Of a stretch of DNA of 17,990 nucleotides, positions 14,443 to 17,990 are shown piece after piece. Below the pieces are notes generated by a model. That model searched no databases. It worked only from the letters and a program-made list of their open reading frames with translations, and had not been told where the DNA came from. Position 1 is the first letter of the stretch. The number at the start of each line of letters is the position of its first letter. The position numbers and the translations under genes are program-made. Location: positions 1-17,990 of the forward strand of contig JAQBPS010000053.1 in NCBI GenBank assembly GCA_028287415.1. The letters are read 5' to 3'. The DNA is from Bacillota bacterium. GTDB lineage: Bacteria; Bacillota; Sulfobacillia; Symbiobacteriales; Symbiobacteriaceae.

Positions 14443-15411
14443 GTGGCGGAATTCCTCATTCGACGAGTGCTACAAGCAGTGCTCGTACTATTCCTGGTCT
14501 CCATTGTCACGTTCGGGCTGATGCATCTGGCACCGGGCGGCCCGATTCAGATGAACATCGCCCCGGGTCAGTCCCCGGCCGCGATTCAGCAGCAGATTCA
14601 CAACCTCGGCCTTGACAAGCCGGTGCCCGTTCAGTACTACGAGTGGCTCGGACGGCTCGCCCATGGCGACTTCGGCACAACGTTCAAGGCCCCCATCCCT
14701 GTGAGCGCTCTCCTGTGGCCCGCCCTGAAGAATACGCTAATCCTGATGACCACCTCCTGGCTGATCACCCTGGCGATCGCCATTCCCTGGGGCATCTACA
14801 ATAGCACGCGGCAGTACGGCCTCTCCGACAACACTGCGGCCCTCATTGGCTACGCAGGGTTCGCGATGCCGGCCTTCTGGTTCGGCATCATCATGCAGGT
14901 CACCTTCTCCCTGAAGCTAGACCTGTTACCGCTGTCGGATATGTACTCCCGTGGCCAGGAAGGCAATATCATCAGCCTAATTCAACACATGATCCTGCCC
15001 GTTACAGTACTAGTCGTGATCGGCCTCGCCGGCTACCTGCGCTACGCTCGGGCCAGTATGCTCGACGTCCTTGGTCAGGACTACGTCCGCACCGCGCGCG
15101 CCAAGGGTGTGTCCGAACGCAAAGTGCTCTTCAAGCACGCGCTGCGCAATGCCCTGATTCCGATTATCACGATTCTCGGCCTGGACCTGCCGGGTATCGT
15201 GGCTGGTGCCACGCTGACAGAAACGGTCTTCAACTGGCCGGGCATGGGCCGCCTTTTCGTCGACATGGCCTTCGCCCGTGAGTACTCAGTGCTCATGGCC
15301 ATCACGATCATGATCACGGTGGTCGTGATCGCCGGAAACCTGCTGGCTGACTTCCTTTATGCCCTTGTGGATCCGCGGGTCCAAGTGGGCGCACGGGGAG
15401 GTGACGTCTGA
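14443..15411 (+). CDS. oppB: ABC transporter permease, DppB/OppB family
   Basis: A 322-residue inner-membrane permease with six predicted membrane segments; the first is at about 8-29, inside the RRVLQAVLVLFLVS start typical of DppB. Other family marks are GLDKPVPVQYYEWL, the GDFGTTF loop (75-81), and the EAA-type cytoplasmic loop around 213-240 (DYVRTARAKGVSERKVLFKH), which docks with the ATPases. The C-terminus LADFLYALVDPRV is typical. The start is GTG at 14443 with GGAG about nine bases upstream. Its stop overlaps the next start by one base (TGATG), so the two permeases are coupled and should form the translocation heterodimer. Confidence 0.95.
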   Translation: MAEFLIRRVLQAVLVLFLVSIVTFGLMHLAPGGPIQMNIAPGQSPAAIQQQIHNLGLDKPVPVQYYEWLGRLAHGDFGTTFKAPIPVSALLWPALKNTLILMTTSWLITLAIAIPWGIYNSTRQYGLSDNTAALIGYAGFAMPAFWFGIIMQVTFSLKLDLLPLSDMYSRGQEGNIISLIQHMILPVTVLVVIGLAGYLRYARASMLDVLGQDYVRTARAKGVSERKVLFKHALRNALIPIITILGLDLPGIVAGATLTETVFNWPGMGRLFVDMAFAREYSVLMAITIMITVVVIAGNLLADFLYALVDPRVQVGARGGDV

Positions 15412-16379
15412 TGGCCAGCCCGGAACAGAGCGGCGTCACGCAAATGGCCAAGGATATGGCCACCGAATTCTCCAGCACACCGGAGAGCATCTGGACCCAG
15501 GCATGGAAGCGTTTCCGCAGCAACTGGCTCGCCATGGGCGGTCTTGTCGTACTCACGGCGTTCATCCTGATCGCCATTTTCGCCAAACAGATCGCCCCGT
15601 TCAACCCTGCCAAGATCGATCTGCTCAACGCCGACGCCCCCCCCGGCGCCGGACACATCCTGGGGACCGACCTGATCGGCCGCGACGTGCTCAGCCGGCT
15701 GATTTTCGGCAGCCAGGTGTCACTGCTAGTCGGCTTCCTGGTAGCGGCGGGCGCCGTTCTGCTCGGCACGATCATCGGCGCCATCGCCGGCTACTTCGGC
15801 GGCTGGATTGACACCGTGCTGATGCGGTTCATTGACGTGATGCTCTCCTTCCCCTCCCTGTTTCTGAACATCCTGGTCCTGTCGATCTTCGGGAGCAACT
15901 TCCTCTACCTGATTCTGATCCTGGTCTTCACCGGCTGGATGGGTGTCGCCCGCCTTGTGCGCGGCTCCTTCCTCCAGTTGCGGGAGATGCAGTACGTGGA
16001 AGCCGCCAAGGCGATCGGCGTTTCGCACTGGGAGATCATGTTCAACCACCTGCTCCGCAACGCGACCGCCCCGATCATCGTCACGGCGACCCTCGGCGTC
16101 GGCGGCGCCATTTTGAACGAGTCTGGGCTCTCGTTTCTGGGCCTGGGCGTTCAGCCGCCCGCCACCAGCTGGGGCCAGATGCTCTTCAACGCGCATGAAT
16201 ACATGCTGAGCAATCCCGTGCTGGCGGTTTACCCCGGCGCCTGCATCTTCCTGACTTGCTTGGCTGTGAACTTCATTGGCGACGGCATTCGCGACGCCTT
16301 TGACCCACGGCAGAAGACTCGCATTCCAAAGGGGAGGATTGCAGCATGGCGCGCCCGCTACTCGAAATCAAGAGCCTGA
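15411..16379 (+). CDS. oppC: ABC transporter permease, DppC/OppC family
   Basis: A 322-residue second permease. It has the OppC N-terminal cytoplasmic segment (WKRFRSNWLAMGG, 32-44), the conserved periplasmic HILGTDLIGRDVLSR (82-96), and the EAA loop YVEAAKAIGVSHWEIMFNH (195-213). It ends in the common SFLGLGVQPPATSWGQML and GIRDAFDPR. Six membrane segments are expected. Start ATG at 15411 overlaps the oppB stop. The C-terminus extends about 20 residues beyond the usual DPR end and overlaps the start of the next gene by 34 bases, with that gene's SD inside this one. Confidence 0.95.
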   Translation: MASPEQSGVTQMAKDMATEFSSTPESIWTQAWKRFRSNWLAMGGLVVLTAFILIAIFAKQIAPFNPAKIDLLNADAPPGAGHILGTDLIGRDVLSRLIFGSQVSLLVGFLVAAGAVLLGTIIGAIAGYFGGWIDTVLMRFIDVMLSFPSLFLNILVLSIFGSNFLYLILILVFTGWMGVARLVRGSFLQLREMQYVEAAKAIGVSHWEIMFNHLLRNATAPIIVTATLGVGGAILNESGLSFLGLGVQPPATSWGQMLFNAHEYMLSNPVLAVYPGACIFLTCLAVNFIGDGIRDAFDPRQKTRIPKGRIAAWRARYSKSRA

Positions 16380-17377
16380 CCACCGGGTTCTTTACCAAAA
16401 ACGGCGTCGTTGTAGCTGTAGACGACATCTCCTTCAGCCTGAACGAAGGCGAGACCGTCGTCGTGGTCGGCGAGTCCGGCAGCGGCAAGAGCGTCACCTC
16501 GCTCGCCGTCATGCGGCTGGTGGACTACGACAATGGTGCCATTCTCGATGGCGAGGTACTCTTCCAGGGGCGGAACCTCGCGAGCCTGAGCCAGGAAGAG
16601 ATGCGCAAGGTCCGCGGCGGCCAGATCGGCATGATCTTCCAGGAGCCGATGACCGCGCTGAACCCCGTATTCACGGTTGGGCACCAGATCGCCGAGGCCG
16701 TCATGCTCCACGAGGGCAAGACCAAGGAAGGGGCGATGAAGCGGGCCGAGGAGATGCTGAAGCTTGTCGGCATTCCCGAGCCCGCCACCCGGGCCCAGCA
16801 GTACCCGCATGAGTTTTCGGGCGGTATGCGGCAGCGTGCCATGATCGCCATGGCCCTCGCCTGCAACCCCCGCCTGCTGATCGCCGACGAGCCCACCACG
16901 GCGCTCGATGTCACAATTCAGGCGCAGATTCTCGACCTGCTGCGGGTGCTGAAGAAAGAGTTCAACATGTCGATCATGCTGATCACCCACGACATGGGGG
17001 TTGCGGCCGAAATGGCCGACCACATCGTTGTTATGTACGCCGGCAAGGTCGTGGAGTACGGCACGGTCTTCCAGGTGTTCGACCAGCCGCATCATCCCTA
17101 CACGGTCGGCCTGCTCGCATCGATCCCCGGCCTGGAGGGCAACCGCGGCGGGCACCTGCACACGATCAAGGGGAGCATTCCCAGCATTACGAACATGCCG
17201 CCCGGCTGCCGGTTCCACCCCCGCTGTCCCTACGCGACCGACAAGTGCCACCAGGAAGAGCCGCCGCTGCGCAGTTTTGATGGGCAGCTGTCCGCTTGCT
17301 GGCATACCGAGGAAGTCGTGGCCGACAACGGCGCTGCCGGTAAGCAGGGTGAGGGGAAGAAGGTGACACCGGCATGA
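16346..17377 (+). CDS. oppD: ABC transporter ATP-binding protein, OppD/DppD family
   Basis: A 343-residue ATPase. Walker A is GESGSGKS (42-49), the signature is FSGGMRQR, Walker B is LLIADEP with LDV following, and the H-loop is His215 (LITHDM). A C-terminal oligopeptide/dipeptide domain begins near 245 ([15 protein letters not shown]) and has Cys288-x5-Cys294-x6-Cys301-x16-Cys318. This four-cysteine pattern is typical of the family, and a [4Fe-4S] cluster has been seen in related structures. The ATG at 16346 has GGGAGG eight bases upstream and overlaps oppC. The stop overlaps the next start by four bases. Confidence 0.96.
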   Translation: MARPLLEIKSLTTGFFTKNGVVVAVDDISFSLNEGETVVVVGESGSGKSVTSLAVMRLVDYDNGAILDGEVLFQGRNLASLSQEEMRKVRGGQIGMIFQEPMTALNPVFTVGHQIAEAVMLHEGKTKEGAMKRAEEMLKLVGIPEPATRAQQYPHEFSGGMRQRAMIAMALACNPRLLIADEPTTALDVTIQAQILDLLRVLKKEFNMSIMLITHDMGVAAEMADHIVVMYAGKVVEYGTVFQVFDQPHHPYTVGLLASIPGLEGNRGGHLHTIKGSIPSITNMPPGCRFHPRCPYATDKCHQEEPPLRSFDGQLSACWHTEEVVADNGAAGKQGEGKKVTPA

Positions 17378-17990
17378 GCGCGGTACAGGAGAACAACGGG
17401 CAGCGGACGGTCAAGTCGACTGATAAGCTGGTCGAAGTCAAGCACATCAAAAAGTACTTTCCGATTCGGAAGGGCCTGCTCAATACCGTCGTCGGCAACG
17501 TGAAGGCGGTCGACAACGTCTCCTTTGATATTTACAAGGGCGAAACGTTGGGCCTGGTCGGCGAATCCGGCTGCGGTAAGTCCACGCTCGGTCGGGTGGT
17601 GCTGCGGCTGCAAGAGCCGACCGACGGCCATGTGCTCTTTGAGGGCCGTGACCTCACGCGCATGGGTGGTCCGGAGCTGCGCGCCGCCCACCGTGACATG
17701 CAGATCATCTTCCAGGATCCGTTCGGCTCCCTGAACCCACGCTTCACCGTGGGCGACATCATCGCCGAGCCCCTGCGGGTGCATGGCGTGGCTGACAAGG
17801 CGCAGCGGGACACCCGGGTGGCCGAACTGATGCAGCAGGTGGGTCTGAACGCCTCCTGGCGGAACCGGTTCCCGCATGAGTTCTCAGGCGGCCAGCGGCA
17901 ACGCATCGGCATCGCCCGTTCGATCTCCCTGAACCCGAAGTTCATCGTGGCGGACGAGGCGGTCTCGGCGCTGGATGTATCGGTGCAGTC
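17374..17990 (+). CDS. oppF: ABC transporter ATP-binding protein, OppF/DppF family (partial)
   Basis: The first 205 residues of the second ATPase; the frame is open to the right edge, so the C-terminus is cut. Walker A is GESGCGKST (63-71), the Q-loop is [13 protein letters not shown] (111-123), the signature is FSGGQRQR (170-177), and Walker B is [16 protein letters not shown] at the very end. It contains DEA rather than the commoner DEP, a variant seen in this subfamily. The ATG at 17374 forms an ATGA overlap with oppD, and the SD AAGGTGA lies in the end of oppD. It completes the canonical A-B-C-D-F operon. Confidence 0.94.
   Translation, partial: MSAVQENNGQRTVKSTDKLVEVKHIKKYFPIRKGLLNTVVGNVKAVDNVSFDIYKGETLGLVGESGCGKSTLGRVVLRLQEPTDGHVLFEGRDLTRMGGPELRAAHRDMQIIFQDPFGSLNPRFTVGDIIAEPLRVHGVADKAQRDTRVAELMQQVGLNASWRNRFPHEFSGGQRQRIGIARSISLNPKFIVADEAVSALDVSVQ

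Noticed and set aside
1..17990. Insertion sequences, phage genes, CRISPR arrays, toxin-antitoxin or defence systems
   Set aside because: No transposase, integrase, direct-repeat array or defence-gene signature was found in any supported gene or gap.

Overview
This window is 18 kb of high-GC bacterial DNA with strong Shine-Dalgarno (SD) sites, frequent GTG and TTG starts, and a textbook sigma-A promoter. The gene order HIT - rpsU - yqeY - ... - nfeD - floA is the rpsU/yqeY/yqeZ/yqfA neighbourhood of Firmicutes. Together with the GC content this suggests a high-GC, Symbiobacterium-like Firmicute. That assignment is inference; no species marker is present.

Positions 1-10580 are all on the minus strand. 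Read in the direction of transcription they hold: a D-Ala-D-Ala ligase (ddl); an Eis-like GNAT acetyltransferase; a HIT protein; rpsU and yqeY under a perfect consensus promoter (7694-7722) and ending at a strong terminator (6945-6969); a four-gene molybdenum cassette; then nfeD, floA and the start of a small membrane protein with a Pro/Gln-rich tail that runs off the left edge. The cassette is a 16-cysteine ferredoxin, a MoeA/MogA-like molybdopterin-binding protein, a small capless HAD protein resembling a soluble P-type ATPase domain, and a cytoplasmic molybdopterin oxidoreductase. It sits where yqeY and nfeD are adjacent in Bacillus, so it looks like an insertion into a conserved block. It probably reads through into nfeD-floA, because I see no terminator between them.

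Positions 10890-12238 (minus) encode a two-component pair: a short histidine kinase with no sensor domain or membrane segment, and a NarL/LuxR-type response regulator, overlapping by 4 bp. A roughly 300-bp region with two hairpins separates it from ddl. Divergently, 12649-17990 (plus) is an oligopeptide/dipeptide-type ABC importer operon in canonical order: lipoprotein binding protein, two permeases and two ATPases, the last cut by the right edge. A stable TTCG-capped hairpin lies between the binding-protein gene and the first permease gene.

The 410-bp divergent region between the kinase and the importer contains three separate dyad symmetries and is the most structured non-coding DNA here. 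I found no tRNA, rRNA, CRISPR, insertion sequence or phage gene. The least explained parts are the molybdenum cassette (substrate unknown, HAD partner unexplained), the floA-linked small protein, and the divergent regulatory region.
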